A DNA stretch of 64,000 nucleotides from Prunus persica (GCF_000346465.2 NC_034016.1:12829805-12893804), one strand, 5' to 3'. Positions 49,001-61,428 are shown, counted from the stretch's first letter. Program-made: numbers and translations. The notes: generated by a model not told the origin, from the sequence alone.

Positions 49001-49809
49001 GATTGTTCTTAAAAGACTAAAATAAAATATAAATTTGGATGATTACTGTTTAGGTAGAAACGAATATGTAGCAAAATATTGGAACTGTTACTATTTGCAT
49101 ATGTTAATTATATATGTAAATTCTTCAATGAGTGAAGATTTTTATGTGCTGCATCTTTGCACTTTGTCAACAGTCAATTTGTTTAGGTGAGAGCGAGCAA
49201 CCCGGTTTTGTTAGTTTAGCATTCTTGTTAGTGCAATTGATGATCCCAGAAGCCAGATTATAGAACTTATGCCTAGTGGTGCATGTAGTGACATAGCTTT
49301 CTTTTGGTCAATGAAGGGATGTTCAAGCAAGCAGTATACTTCTGGATGATAAATTTGAAGTGCGGCTAGGGAGCCTGACTGATGTCTGTTCTCAAGAAGG
49401 AGATACTCATCAAAGCAGAATTACCAGGTTGCTGCGGTTGCCACAGTAAGTGTTCTGTTCATAATTGTATCTATTCACCTGTCTCCTCTTTCCAAACTGT
49501 GACTATTCCTGGAGGAACAATTTCTATTTGTTTTATATTGTATTGTCTATTTATTTGTGATATATCTTGCTATTCAGTCAATTGTTGAGTTACTATGGTA
49601 ACTCCTGATATGTTTAGTCTTTTTTGCAAAGACAGCATGTAATTTTTCTCTTATATCCATTTCTTGCTGCTGTCCTAGTTGCTTACTCCATACGTTTTCC
49701 TTGCCTTTTATTTTTATTTTAAATCCAGTACTGCTTTAGTAATTGTTTCTTGCAATATATCTTCTACATTAAACGAGTTGCTTTAATTCTCATGATATCT
49801 GCCGTCCCC

Positions 49810-49840
<31 letters not shown>

Positions 49841-51542
49841 CATGATATCTGTATGTCCAATGAAAAACCCTTAGGTGCGACCACATGATGAGTTCTATCT
49901 TCCCCCACCCCAACCCCTACAAATTTTTAACTGACTCGGTGGTATTCCTTCTGCTATTCGCTTGTTAACACGACATATATGTTTTTTGTCTGCCATATCT
50001 TTTATAAGACATTTTGTGTTAATTGGTATTAGCTATTTTTGCCCCCTAAACGAAGCTAAAGCCTGAAACAAGGTTACATGATGTGGATCCTGTCAAACTA
50101 AGAAATATTATCATACACCTAATTGTATTTGTTTACTTTCTTCATCTTTGCTGAATTACGTGTAGCCTTTGCATTAGGTTTATTATCATTTGTAAAGATT
50201 TAATAGATCTGCGTGTATACAGTTCTTATTAGTTTTCCTTTTACAATGCAGGTCATCTGAGCAAGGTGCTTCTGGTATGTACATATCTGGTTATAAAACT
50301 TCACATCATTTTAACTCCTTACTTTTATGTCTTGCTGTCCTTTTATTGATTTCCTAGCACTGAAACAGACTTGCGGCTCTTTGGGCCAACTATTCATGTT
50401 AATTTCTTTTTCTTTTTTTCATAGAAGTTTTATTAGACATGTCCTTTAAGCTTTTGGATCTTTGAGGCATTAAAGAGTGACTGACATGTTTAATAGCGCT
50501 CAAAGGCTCCATATGTTTGGACGGAAAATAGTTCCACAAAATTTTCTGTTGTTTGTTTTAACTAAAATGAGAAAACTTAAAAAGAAATACAAGCATTTCT
50601 TTCATTTTTTTTTTTGGTCAGGAAATGTTGTCTTAAGGGCGAAAAAGAAAAAAAGCCTTTTCCTATCCTTATATGAGTTGAATGCCATAACCAAAATACA
50701 AGCAAGCATCTTCTTCTTGCCTATTTAATTTCCAAACGACTAACTTATTATTTGGTAAAGCTTTAAGTGGTGTAGCTTATATTTTTAAATCTGGGGTAGT
50801 TATGCTTTTGTTTCTATCACTAAGGCTTCAAGCTTGTCTTAGTCCATAGTGAATTATGATCCTTGGCTATTTTTTGTTATTTTCTTGCACTCGAATAACC
50901 CAATTCTTTATCTCTCTCAAATTACCAGGTTCATCGACAGCATTATGTTCCTATGATGTTTACTGTTTTGGGAAGGTATTACTTGAACTGGTAACAGGTA
51001 AGTTGGGCATCAGTGCTTCCAGTGATGCTGAAATGAAGGAATTATTAGATCAGACGTTACCGTACATCAGTATATATGACAAGGAACTTGTGACAAAAAT
51101 TGTGGATCCATCTCTGATTGTGGATGAGGACCTATTAGAGGAAGTGTGGGCCATGGCTGTTGTGGCCAGGTCCTGCCTAAATCCTAAGCCCTCAAGGCGC
51201 CCCCTAATGAGATATATTCTCAAGGCTTTGGAAAATCCTTTGAAGGTGGTGAGGGAAGATAGTTCTGGCTCTGCAAGGCTAAGAACAACCTCTTCCAGAG
51301 GGTCTTGGAATGCTGCTGTGTTTGGTAGTTGGCGCAGCTCGTCTGAGGTAGTGGTCATACCAGGAGCCTCCACTACCAAAGGGGAAGGAGGGAGTGGCTT
51401 AAAACATTCAGGAACCACCGGTTCGCAGGGAAGTGGCCCAAATGGTGGTGGTGAACTTTCATCCTCACGCAGACGGCATTCTAGGGATATATTCCCCGAA
51501 CCATCTGGTGTACAAGACGTAGAGAGACCTGACCAGGACTAG
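46005..51542 (+). CDS. LRR receptor-like kinase (At2g16250-like), predicted pseudokinase
   Basis: Four exons (46005-47965, 49317-49445, 50252-50274, 50929-51542) join in frame to encode 908 residues. A signal peptide (about 1-25) is followed by an LRR N-cap with WRGIQC, roughly ten LRRs of the LxxLxLSxNxLTGxIP type (about 95-390), a Pro-rich juxtamembrane segment, one transmembrane helix (about 448-475) and a cytoplasmic kinase-like domain from about 514. Lys553 in VVIKR is kept. The catalytic loop reads HRDVQASS (653-660), with Ser for the metal-binding Asn, and the DFG position reads GSL (672-674). The APE region is also lost. The Ser/Gly-rich C-terminal tail ends PEPSGVQDVERPDQD. It probably signals through partner kinases. 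The family assignment to the At2g16250 type is from memory of motifs. Confidence 0.9.
48211..48306 (+). repeat. 48-bp tandem duplication in LRR kinase intron 1
   Basis: TTAGAAGTTAAAACCACTTA begins one copy at 48211 and TTAGAAGTTAAAACCATTTA the next at 48259. Both continue through GGAACT and CTACTTGTTCAT. Confidence 0.88.
49802..49837 (+). mobile_element. Poly(A)-only insertion with 14-bp target duplication
   Basis: CCGTCCCC followed by about 28 A residues is flanked by perfect direct repeats TCTCATGATATCTG at 49788-49801 and 49838-49851. It has the footprint of target-primed retroposition in which almost only the poly(A) tail was copied. It lies in intron 2 of the LRR kinase gene. Confidence 0.7.
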
Positions 51543-52940
51543 CCGATTCATGTTGATTGTTCTTGATTCTTTTTAATAATACAGCAGGCTAATTTGAGTG
51601 CCTGTTTGTTGGTGCTCCAGCAAGCTCTTATTTGGTTTTTGGAGTTAGGTGGTGTTCCAAGCCAATTTTTGTACATGGGGGTGGTTCCATGGTCCACAGC
51701 TTCTCTTAAGGGACGCTGAAGTTGAAGTTGCATAAAATTGCTATATCTTTGGGATGTTGAATGTAGTTTGAGGATGAACCTGGACTCACAGAAAATTTGG
51801 TGAGAGAGAAGGATCAGGGGTGCCATCAGCGGATATGGTTCGTATTTGTTGGGAGTGCTTGTTTATGGCGAAAACAAGCTACAAATTTTATGTGTAATTG
51901 ATTTGTTCTGTTCCTGTTCAGTTTCTGGTCAATGTAAATTGTAATTGTCAAAGATTACTTCATTCAAAGCAGATTTCACATTTTGATTCAGCAGGAAAAC
52001 ACAACACCAAAAAGGGAATTGGAACAGAAGAGAGCTTCTTTATATGCAGAGACTTTTCGGTTCTTGATTGTTATCTCCGTAGTCTACATAGACTGACGCT
52101 GATCCCTGAAACATTCAGCTCTCACCTATCTGCCTTTTAACATTATGACTTTCCATTTCAGGATAAAAAAAGAAGAGAAGAAAACATTCTACTTGGTTCA
52201 TCTGTCAATATTTCTAAAATATTGGACTTTGGTGTTGTCATGGACAAGCCATGGTAACACCATAGCACAGTTGCATTTTTGGTCCAAAGCTGCCTGTTTT
52301 TTGAGCACAAGCGATAATTTAAATTACAGGAGATGGGGGATTCTCGCACACTACCATAGTGTCGTAAGGGTTTGAATATAAAACCACTAGTCTATAAGTA
52401 AGACCATTTTCCATGGGCTAGATCCTGGCCCAAAGTTGTCTGTTAAAAGCAGTAATTTCATACTATTGACCTAAAAAAACACAGTAATTTCATACGATGT
52501 GATTTGAACTTAAAATCTATCATTTTTTACATTATCATAACATCACTTGAGATCGCATAAAAAAATAACATCACTTGAGTTGGAAGCTCATGACAGTGTT
52601 AATATTTCTAACTAACAAGCAATGCTAATAAATATCTATTTTATATCGTGACGCGTACACAAATTATACCTTACAATCATACTTTAGTATCACATCATAA
52701 TTAGTCTGTTTGTGCAACTTATTAACTAATTTATTTACAATTTATTTTAAATTATTGATACAAGTGATATCGAGAAATAAGAAAAGAATGGAATGGACAT
52801 GATAAATTCTCTTAATTACTTGAAATGCAAGTCACTTCAGTCAATCAAAGATAGATAATTTGAATGACTGTGGATTGAATTGGGATTCACTTGTAGTGAG
52901 AGTTGAGGTGGATATTATCCCATAATCCAATTCCAAACAT
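51543..52940. other. LRR kinase 3'UTR and mTERF promoter region
   Basis: The first few hundred bases are likely the kinase 3'UTR. No other gene was recognised. Sequence from about 52860 should contain the mTERF promoter and leader, but no clear TATA box was found. Confidence 0.45.
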
Positions 52941-52990
52941 TGTGAAATGCTGCGGAGCAGCAAAACCACAGCAAACCCAAAAGAGCAACA

Positions 52991-55900
52991 ATGTTGCTGT
53001 CTTCTCCCCTCACTCCACTCCCTTTCCACCATCGCCATTACCACCCTCACATTCACCTCCATCAAAACGCACACTCCATCACCAAATTCAACACCTTCTC
53101 TTGTCTCCACGAAACTCCACAACCCCATCACCATGACCCCCAAGACCTCTCTCTTCGGAACCACAACTCCAAGTCCACCGCCCTCCTCCTCCAGCGCCTC
53201 TCCCACCTCCCCAACCCTAACCCTAGCCACCTCCGGCAACACCCAGACCCTCAGCCTTCCGGCCACAAAGCCAAGCTCTTGGAACGCTCTCTCCTCCGCA
53301 AGCGCACTCCTCAGTTCCCTGGCTCCATCTCCCTCGACTCTTCCTCTCTCACTTCTCTTGATGATGAAGACGATGAGCATCGGATGATAATGCGGGCCCT
53401 GGATATTCGCAGGAAGGTCACCGCAGAGATTTTCAAGGAGTTTATGAGGACCAAGGGCAAGTTTGGCATCACCTATGCCACCAATTTGGTCGAGACCTTG
53501 ACCGAATTCCTTGACTACGTCATGGTCCAAGCCGCCGCCATGAAACTCTCGCCGGAGTTCTCCAGCTCCACCTATAATTTTCGCGCCAAGACTGTCATTG
53601 AAGACTCTGAAGTTGTGCCCTGTATCAGGTAATCAAACACTTCTCTCTCTCTCTGGCATTTTTCTTTGGGGGTTTTAATTTCCAATTTATGTGTTTTTTT
53701 TTTTTTTTTTGTAGAAATTACATGAGCTATTAGTTAGTAGTGTGCTTAGAATGAAAAGTAGGGAATTAAAGGGATTTGTTTGTCCACAACTGGGTTTAAT
53801 TGAGTGTCATTGTATAGGTGGTTGAAGCACAATTCACTCTCATATCCCCAAATTGGGAAGCTCATTTGCTTGTCAAAGGGAGACATCGGCTCAATTAGAC
53901 GACTTGCTCTGTGGTTGAAGTCAATTCATGTTAAGGGGAGATTTATTGGGGTGGCACTTGTGAAGGCGGGAGATCATTTTTTGGAGCGCAGCAATGAAGA
54001 ATTGGATGAGATTGTTGAGTATTTAGAGAGTAATGGGGTTAGGAGGGATTGGATGGGCTGTGTCATGAGCCGATGTCCGCAACTCTTGTCCTACAGTTTA
54101 GAAGAAGTGAAAACTCGTGCCGGGTTTTACTTGGATATGGGTATCAATGACAAGGATTTTGGCACCATGGTCTTTGATTATCCCCGGGTACTTGGCTACT
54201 ATACTCTGGATGAGATGAACCAAAAGGTAGCTGAGTGCTTCTGCAGATTATTGATTCATTGAAATCATATATATTAGGGTTTGATTCAGGAGAATGTGGA
54301 GTTTAATACTTACTGATTTGGGTGTATTAACATATATATATATAACTTATTGATTTTCATAAAATAATATTAAAAAAAACTTACTGATTTGCATATGCAT
54401 GTAGTGAGATGCTGCTCTTGTTTATCCAGGTTGACTATTTGAAGGAATTTGGTCTTAGTGCCGAGGATGTTGGAAAATTGCTAGCATTTAGGCCACAGCT
54501 GATGGGTTGTAGCATTGAGGAAAGATGGAAGCCTCTAGTTAAGTATTTGTATTACCATGGCATAACTCGGGATGGTATGAGGAGAATGCTTATCATAAAA
54601 CCGATGGTTTTCTGTGTTGATTTGGACAAAACCATTGTGCCAAAGGTATGCCATACTTCATGCCTTAAACTTTGGTTATCTGAATCCTTCTTTCCATTTG
54701 GTTACCTTCCATCTCATCCTGTTTTAGGTATCCTTGTTCTCATAATTATTCATGTATTATGTGCATAATAGGTTTATGCTAAATAGGCAAACTACATGTT
54801 TGATGATTTTGGCACTTATTTTCCATCATGCAGGTAAAGTTTTTTCAGGACATAGGCATTCACGATGATGCGATAGGCAAAATGCTTGTAAAGTTTCCTC
54901 CATTGCTAACATACAGCCTCTACAAGAAAATCCGGCCTGTGGTTTGTTTTTTTCTTTTCAAATTCTGTTATTGTTTCCTATCATTCCCTAAGGTTATACG
55001 GTTATTTGTATGAACAGATCCCACCCACCCAGCCCACCTTTCCGAAACACACACCATCCGTGCACATGCATCCACACAATTATGTTTATCGTTCTGTACC
55101 GCAAAATCTATGTAGCAATAGATTTCTAGAAGTTAAACATGGAAATATGTCCTTTTTCATATTGTAGTAAGCTGATTAAAGTGAGGTGGAGTTTTAGGTT
55201 CAATTCTGTTTGGTGCATGGGTTAATTTTAGTTTCGAAGCCCTAAAAATAAATAGATTAGAATATCAGGTCATTTGATTGAATGAATGAAAATAACATTC
55301 TGAGTTTAATAAATAGGCGTAGTAAATTATTTTTAGTGACAGACTAAATGAAATCTGATAACTTATTTGATTTTGTATTAGTTTTGCTTGTATGTAACTG
55401 GTAATTGTTTAATTGCTTCATTGATTGAGGTGGACTTGAGAAAAGCCCAAAAATTGTTACAGATAGTACTCATGAAATAGTTAGAAGTTAGTATCATTAA
55501 AACAGATAGCTGTACTGAAGACTTTTGCATTTATGTAGGTCCTACATGATAAAAATTTAATATCCAGGTTCAGTTTTTAATCAAAAGGAGTAACCTTTAG
55601 CATTCCCCTTTGGTAACATGTTACTTGAATATCATACAGGTCATATTCTTGATGACCAAAGCTGGAGTTAGTGAGAGGGATATTGGAAAGGTAATAGCTT
55701 TGGGACCAGAGCTCTTGGGATGCAGCATTGTGAATAAGCTTGAGGTTAATGTGAAATATTTTCTATCCCTTGGCATACATCTTAGAGTTTTGGGTGAGAT
55801 GATTGCTGATTTTCCCATGCTGCTCCGGTACAATATAGATGTTCTCCGTCCAAAGTACCGTTACTTGAGGAGAACTATGGTCCGCCCTTTGCAAGATCTC

Positions 55901-56392
55901 ATTGAGTTTCCAAGGTGAAAGCATCACGACAGAGATTCAAGCTTTGGGAATTCAAATTCAACCTTACCTTGTCAATTTGTGCTTATTCATTTGTGTAATA
56001 ATTTATCTTCTTTCTTCTCTACTATTGGATTTGACCATGATGAAATCGTGTCCAGGTTTTTCAGCTACTCCCTTGAGGGCAGAATTATTCCAAGGTACAA
56101 GGTTCTGATAGAGAATTGCATTAATTTAAAACTACGCTACATGCTGGCTAGCACAGATGAAGAGTTTGAGGAGAGGGTCAAGGTTATAGTGGAAAGGCGC
56201 AAAAGATTTGAATCTGGTGTCACGAGTGAGGATGTTTCTAATTCCCAAACAGGTGATGACGATGAATTTCCTGTGAAGGGAGCTATGCTTGATGAAAGTG
56301 AAAGTGAGGTAGAATTAACTATGTTTGATGACGGTGAAAGTGAGGCAGAATCAACTATGCTTGATGACAGTGATAGTGAGGCAGAATTATAA
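52991..56392 (+). CDS. MTERF2: mTERF2-like organellar transcription termination factor (EMB2219 type)
   Basis: Six exons (52991-53628, 53818-54226, 54430-54645, 54834-54941, 55640-55914, 56056-56392) join in frame to 660 residues. The N-terminus is His/Ser/Pro-rich and acid-poor, as expected of a transit peptide. From about residue 210 a series of about ten helical mTERF repeats follows, recognisable by LxxxFPxLLxYS-type lines: SRCPQLLSYSLEEVK, DYPRVLGYYTLDEM, FRPQLMGCSIEERW, KFPPLLTYSLYKKI, GPELLGCSIVNKL, DFPMLLRYNIDVL. The C-terminus is acidic with three DES/DGES/DSDSEAE repeats. mTERF proteins bind organellar nucleic acid; Arabidopsis mTERF2 (EMB2219) is needed for embryo development and chloroplast RNA maturation. 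ATG 52991 was chosen because it begins the transit peptide in the frame that splices cleanly into exon 2. Confidence 0.93.
56278..56389 (+). repeat. Imperfect 39-bp coding repeats at the mTERF C-terminus
   Basis: Three units containing ACTATG/GCTATG, TTGATGA and GTGAAAGTGAGG encode MLDESESEVEL, MFDDGESEAES and MLDDSDSEAEL. They form an acidic tail that could vary in copy number between relatives. Confidence 0.8.
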
Positions 56393-57633
56393 TTACTCTG
56401 CTTGTCGCAGTAGGTGTACCACACTAAGATGAACAATGCTCCGACTTACCAGTCACAATCTCTTGACTTACAAAACTGAACTTAAGTTATAGTCAAGCTG
56501 TCAAAAGAGGAAGATATTTGTTGCTTAGGAAATCCAAGACTGCCGTCTCCAAAGAATGTTCCAGACAGTGAAGAGTATGAACCATGAAGAGAGATGATGC
56601 CCTTAGGTATGAAGCCTATGCTTGATGTTCTCTTTATGATATATATTTTTCTTTTACAAGTGCTTTATATGTTATTGAACCCTGCTCATCCGTTGTCAAA
56701 AATGATGTAACAGTTGGTCATTTAGTTCATAGATGTATGGCGTTAGTGAATCCGCTGCATGATGTAGAAGAAAGCAGAATAAACAATGAACCACCTTTCC
56801 CTCCACTATTCTGTTGCCCGAGAAGTGCAGGGCGTTCGTTTCGGCGGCCATTGCTGTTGGGTGTTGGCAAGTTTGCTTCTCATGCAGTAACTTGGCGAAG
56901 TTACTGTTGTATTCTCTTAGACTTGTCCAAAGCCAGAAATGTAGGTAGTAGAGTAGCTTGTTAGAATTCATAGATTCTCTACACTGTAAAGGTATACATT
57001 GTATATACTGGGGCCTTTATTGCCCCCTTTTTATTTATTTATTATTAATACATTTGGTATACTTCAATTTAAATCGCTGGTTAAAGCATGCACATGTAAA
57101 GGATTCGAGCTTGAGGCTGGCAAAGGCTGTGAAATTACGAAATTAGATGACAATCAGTAGATACTTCGCTGCTGGAGAAATTCTTGTACACAATCTCTCT
57201 AGAAAAACTGGTTCCACGCTAGGCATGCAAGAGATTCAATGTGAAAAATGAATTGTATGCAAGATTTTTTTTTCATTAACCTTCAGCAATGGTAAAGATT
57301 CGTTGAACCCAAGTTTTGGGCCAGGCAATTGCAGCATGAAGTACGGTGAGAAAAACTTCTAAAGGGGGAAACCAGTAAAAACTTCTGAAGGCAATTGCAA
57401 CGAAACTGAAACCAGTAAAAAGGCCAAACTAGAAAGAGAAAGACCTTAGTGCTATAAAGCCATAATCCAGGTAAAAGTGAGATGAACATTCCTTCGCCTA
57501 AGATCCGGAGTTTCTGATTTACAGAAACCTGTTGACTTTTGGCATAACAAAGCTTTTGTTATTGTAATCATCAACCCGGGAAAAGGTTTGAACTTAAAAA
57601 AGATCTAAAACAAACTTACAAGGTCGTATGACA
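56393..57633. other. Convergent 3' region between mTERF2 and RPL27
   Basis: This should hold the 3'UTRs of both convergent genes. The frames across 56737-57146 have no family features. Nothing else recognised. Confidence 0.45.
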
Positions 57634-57643
57634 TTGTCTACAA

Positions 57644-58280
57644 CTAAGTGGTTGCAACATCTGCATAGACAGGGTGAAGCATGTGACCTTCCTTGGGCAC
57701 GACATGCACCCACTTGCGTCCACTGAGCTTGTGGTGTTCAAATTTTACACAGCCTTCTTTCAGAGCAAAAAGGGTGTGATCCTTCCCTAAGCCAACATAA
57801 TTTCCAGGATGAAATCGGGTGCCCCTCTGGCGAACAATGATGTTTCCAGGTATCACTCTCTGCAGCATAAACAGAATAACCTCAGTCATCTCAACGAAAG
57901 AATTCAACAAGCATTGATGAATCCTCCACTTTTTTTTTTCTCTTTAAGTACGCATCAGCCTCTCACCTCTCCACCAAATTTCTTCACTCCAAGAAACTTA
58001 GGGTTTGAGTCTCGGCCATTCTTTGTGGATCCAGCAGATTTTTTAGTAGCCCAGCGCCTAAATGTCAAACTCAATCCTTCTGCCGTGACATCTAAAATTA
58101 GCACATTTAGTAAAACATCAGAACTTAGAAGCAGCAACACAACACACTCATGTTACAGTTAAAATAGCACAACCCATTTGCTGATATGAAACTCGTACCA
58201 GAAGCTCTGCTGTACACAGGAGTATTCGAAACCAGGTGCTTGACACCCAATCTACTGCATATTGATGCTGCAAGATTCAT
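57644..58280 (-). CDS. RPL27: 50S-type ribosomal protein bL27, probably mitochondrial
   Basis: Three exons (58280-58199, 58091-57967, 57859-57644) encode 140 residues. The N-terminal ~30 residues ([20 protein letters not shown]) are basic, Ser-rich and acid-poor, like a targeting peptide. The mature protein starts near the bL27 signature [20 protein letters not shown] and continues [40 protein letters not shown]. This N-terminal segment contacts the peptidyl-transferase centre in bacterial ribosomes. The sequence resembles the plant mitochondrial bL27 group (Arabidopsis At2g16930/At5g15220) more than the plastid one, by recollection. A second exon reading starts downstream of a long leader intron. 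The C-terminal extension ([20 protein letters not shown]) is typical of plant and mitochondrial forms. Confidence 0.92.
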
Positions 58281-58288
58281 TGTGTTTT

Positions 58289-58778
58289 CTATATGATGAG
58301 AAAAACCTAAAAGAAAATCACCACATCAAACTCATGCTTTGAAAACCAAATTAGTTCAGTTCACCAGTGAGAACTCTCAACTAAAATCTATTTATGCATA
58401 AATTGCACATGGAGATATAGGATGGGTTAAATTAAATTTCTAAAATGAAATTCAAAGTTAACAAAAATAAAACAACGCAGATCAAACTAAACAAAAAGTT
58501 AATGCTTTCCCAGCATGAAAAGAATCGAACCCAATTGTTTTACCTCCAACAAAAATTTAAAGTGCCCAACAGACAACCAATGAAAACCAGTCAAAGATGG
58601 AGATACATTTTATCTAATTACCATTTTTAACATCATTCAGAGATCATGGATTCGAAAGGGGAAAATCAAAGTTACAGAGAATGTCACAGACAAACAATGC
58701 CCAGAAACCAAAACACGGTAAAATTGCAAAAACTTAATCAAAGAATAAGACTTTATATTATTATGTGAGAAGTGAAAC
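58289..58778 (-). other. Predicted 5'UTR intron of RPL27
   Basis: On the minus strand CAACAACCAG|GTTTCAC at 58778 is a donor and CATCATATAG|AAAACACA at 58289 an acceptor, eight bases before the ATG. The upstream exon contains GCTCGCTCACGACGAAGCC. Confidence 0.6.
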
Positions 58779-58859
58779 CTGGTTGTTGGAATGCCAAGCT
58801 AGGCTTCGTCGTGAGCGAGCTTAGATGCGACGATGAGTAAGGAAACGAAGACAGGGAGA

Positions 58860-59614
58860 GAGAGAGCTGAAATCAAATGGGGTAGGGTTTGGGATTATGG
58901 CCTATCGGGCGGGCCTGGGTTGGGTCCATTTAACTTTCATCTTTTTCTTGTTTTTATTTATGATTTTTCAAAATTTAAAGCATTACTTCAAATATATTCT
59001 TTATTTAATCCACATGACATGCCACATCAGCAAACTAACATAATTTTTGACAGAATCGGCAAAGACCAGCCTGATATGCAAGAGTTAACACTGGAGGACC
59101 ATAAATAACAAAAATAAAAATGCAAATGATCAAAGCTAATAGTTCGTGAATCTCAGGAACGTTTTGTGATGAAATTTTTTTTCTTTTGTTACTTACATAT
59201 ATATATATATATATATTTTAAAATTCAGGTTTTATTTCAAAACGTCCATGATGTATACAAAATTATTAGCTAGTCATTTGTTTTTGTCATGGATCGTTCT
59301 TCACATGAAACCCTTATAATGTATTTGTATTGTTTAATGTTTGTTGAGCAAATACAAATCATTACAATGGAGTTCGAAATTTCAATAAAGGATTCAATAC
59401 AGTAATATCCATCTTCGTCTCACCCGTGAGTCATTACATCACCGCAAACGAATTTGAAACAAAAGGTCAGCCTGATCTAGCTGTTTTCATTTGATTTATC
59501 AAACAAGTTTCCCTGCCATACTTTCTAATGAAGAAATGCGTACATTTTGTATTCGAAATGAGCAAAATGCAGTAAAACAAAATTTTTGCAACGGCAGCAG
59601 AATTTTCCAATATG
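58860..59614. other. RPL27 promoter side and PheRS 3' flank; one end of a Mutator-like MITE
   Basis: Between 59010 and 59185 the phrases GCCACATCAGCAAACTAAC, GACCATAAATAACAAA and AACGTTTTGTGATG parallel the terminal repeat of the Mutator-like MITE at 28948-29851, without a detectable partner end. No gene was recognised. Confidence 0.45.
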
Positions 59615-61428
59615 CTATAATCCAAGGCGGCATATTGGGTTTCTCTTGATGAGACCAAGATCGACCTACAAAATAGGAGAACCAGGTGAAATCCAATTCA
59701 GATGAATGGAAAACTAATGACTAAGATTGAAGATAGGATGTAATGTGTTACCTTATGTCCAAAAAGATCTCGAATGTTGTCAATCCCGTAGAGTATCATG
59801 GTGGGTCTGGTTCCAATTAAAATCCAGAGAGAATAAACATCAATATAATGTGGAGTATTTTTCTAGCAAAAATCCCTAAAAAATTGTAGTGATGAACAGT
59901 AACGATAATTAATTTGTTCTTACCTTTCGAGGGAGAGGCCCCATGCAATAACACGAACATCTTCAGGGAGTCCCATAGGAAGCAACATTTCAGGTCTAAA
60001 CATGCCAGAATTTCCAACCTCTACCCATTTCCCAAAGCCTTCATGATAACTGATTGAGAAAAAAAGGAAAAATTTATCAAACTTTTAACTACCAAACATG
60101 AAACAACCTTTTCCACCTAATTGAGCATTAATTATCACCTGAAAATCTCCATGCTAGGCTCAGTATAGGGATTATAAGCGGGCTTGAATCGCAACTTCGA
60201 CATGCCTAAAAATAGAAAAACAAAAAATAAATAAGTTTCCTATTATACCCAATCTCCAACATCAAAGCACAAAAACCAAGTCAGTAGCAATGCCAGCCAG
60301 TGTCTTACCCAGACGTGCGAAGAATTCGTGGAGTACTCCTAACAAGTCACCAAGAGTAAGCCCTCGATCACATACCAAACCTAAAACCAGGACCCAGATT
60401 GTTCATTTTAATTTAAATCTCCAAGAGTAATTCAGTTCTTTGTTTTATAGCAGAGCCCAAGATGAACAGAGTTATGGACCTAGTGAATGTCTGCAGATAT
60501 CTAGCTCAGGTATATATAAACAAACCGAATAATACCTTCTATCTGGTGGAACTCTGCAAGATGAGTTCGATCTACCGCTTCATTTCTGAATACACGATCT
60601 ATAGAGTAGTACTTTTTCGGGGCAAATGGTTTCTGTAAATGCCAAGAAAGAAAAACAATTATGACTTTGGGACTGCGTTAGTGGGATTGTGTGTGTCTAC
60701 TTATGCAGGTGCATGCAAAACGAATTCCTGAAGACATTAAAGAACCTACAACTACTATAGGTAGCTAGAAATGTCAAATAATACTACAAATAAAAAGAAA
60801 CACCTGTTGGGGAAAATATGAAGAAATTTCTACCTACACTTTACAAGTTGTATGCAAGCTTACTATGACAAAATTCCAACTTTCAAATGCTTAGAAATAA
60901 CACTACGTAGCATGCAAAAATGTGATACTAAGTTAAGATTGAATACTTTTTGGTTTACATTAACAAACTTATTGTGCAAGCAAAATTCCATCACAAAAAG
61001 GGCATTGTCAGGAGAGTAAATTTTGAACCAAGGTAGCATTAATTGAATAAAAATGTTAGAATTTGAAGCTAACATAGAAGAGTTCCCCTTTGGTTTAGTA
61101 AATAAAACTGCAATAGTGAGTGATCAATTGAAAGCCATGAAGAGATTCATAAAATAAACACACCTGTGCTAGTAAGTACAGCATCCTGGAGGAAACAGCA
61201 GTTGTGTGAGTTCGCAAAAGATTTTTGTCTGCTTCCTCTCTTTTCCAATCATATCCATATCTGCCAAAAAGGGAAAAGATAACAGTCATTATCTCAAATC
61301 TTGTGGGGTTAAAACATTAAAGGAAGTTCAAATATCATACCCTCGGGATTGATAACCACCAGACTCATGAATCTGCTTCACCCGCTGAACATAATCTTCA
61401 GGCAGTTCCTTGGTGGTTGAAGGAGCTA

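Noticed and set aside
51050..51418. 122-codon minus-strand frame opposite the kinase C-terminus
   Set aside because: Antisense shadow of exon 4, which has clear kinase-domain conservation on the plus strand.
52841..53530. A 229-codon minus-strand frame over mTERF exon 1
   Set aside because: It is the antisense shadow of the plus-strand coding exon, with no domain and no splice context.
59467..59658. Possible extra gene at the end of PheRS
   Set aside because: The frame is an out-of-phase reading of the last PheRS exon and 3'UTR.
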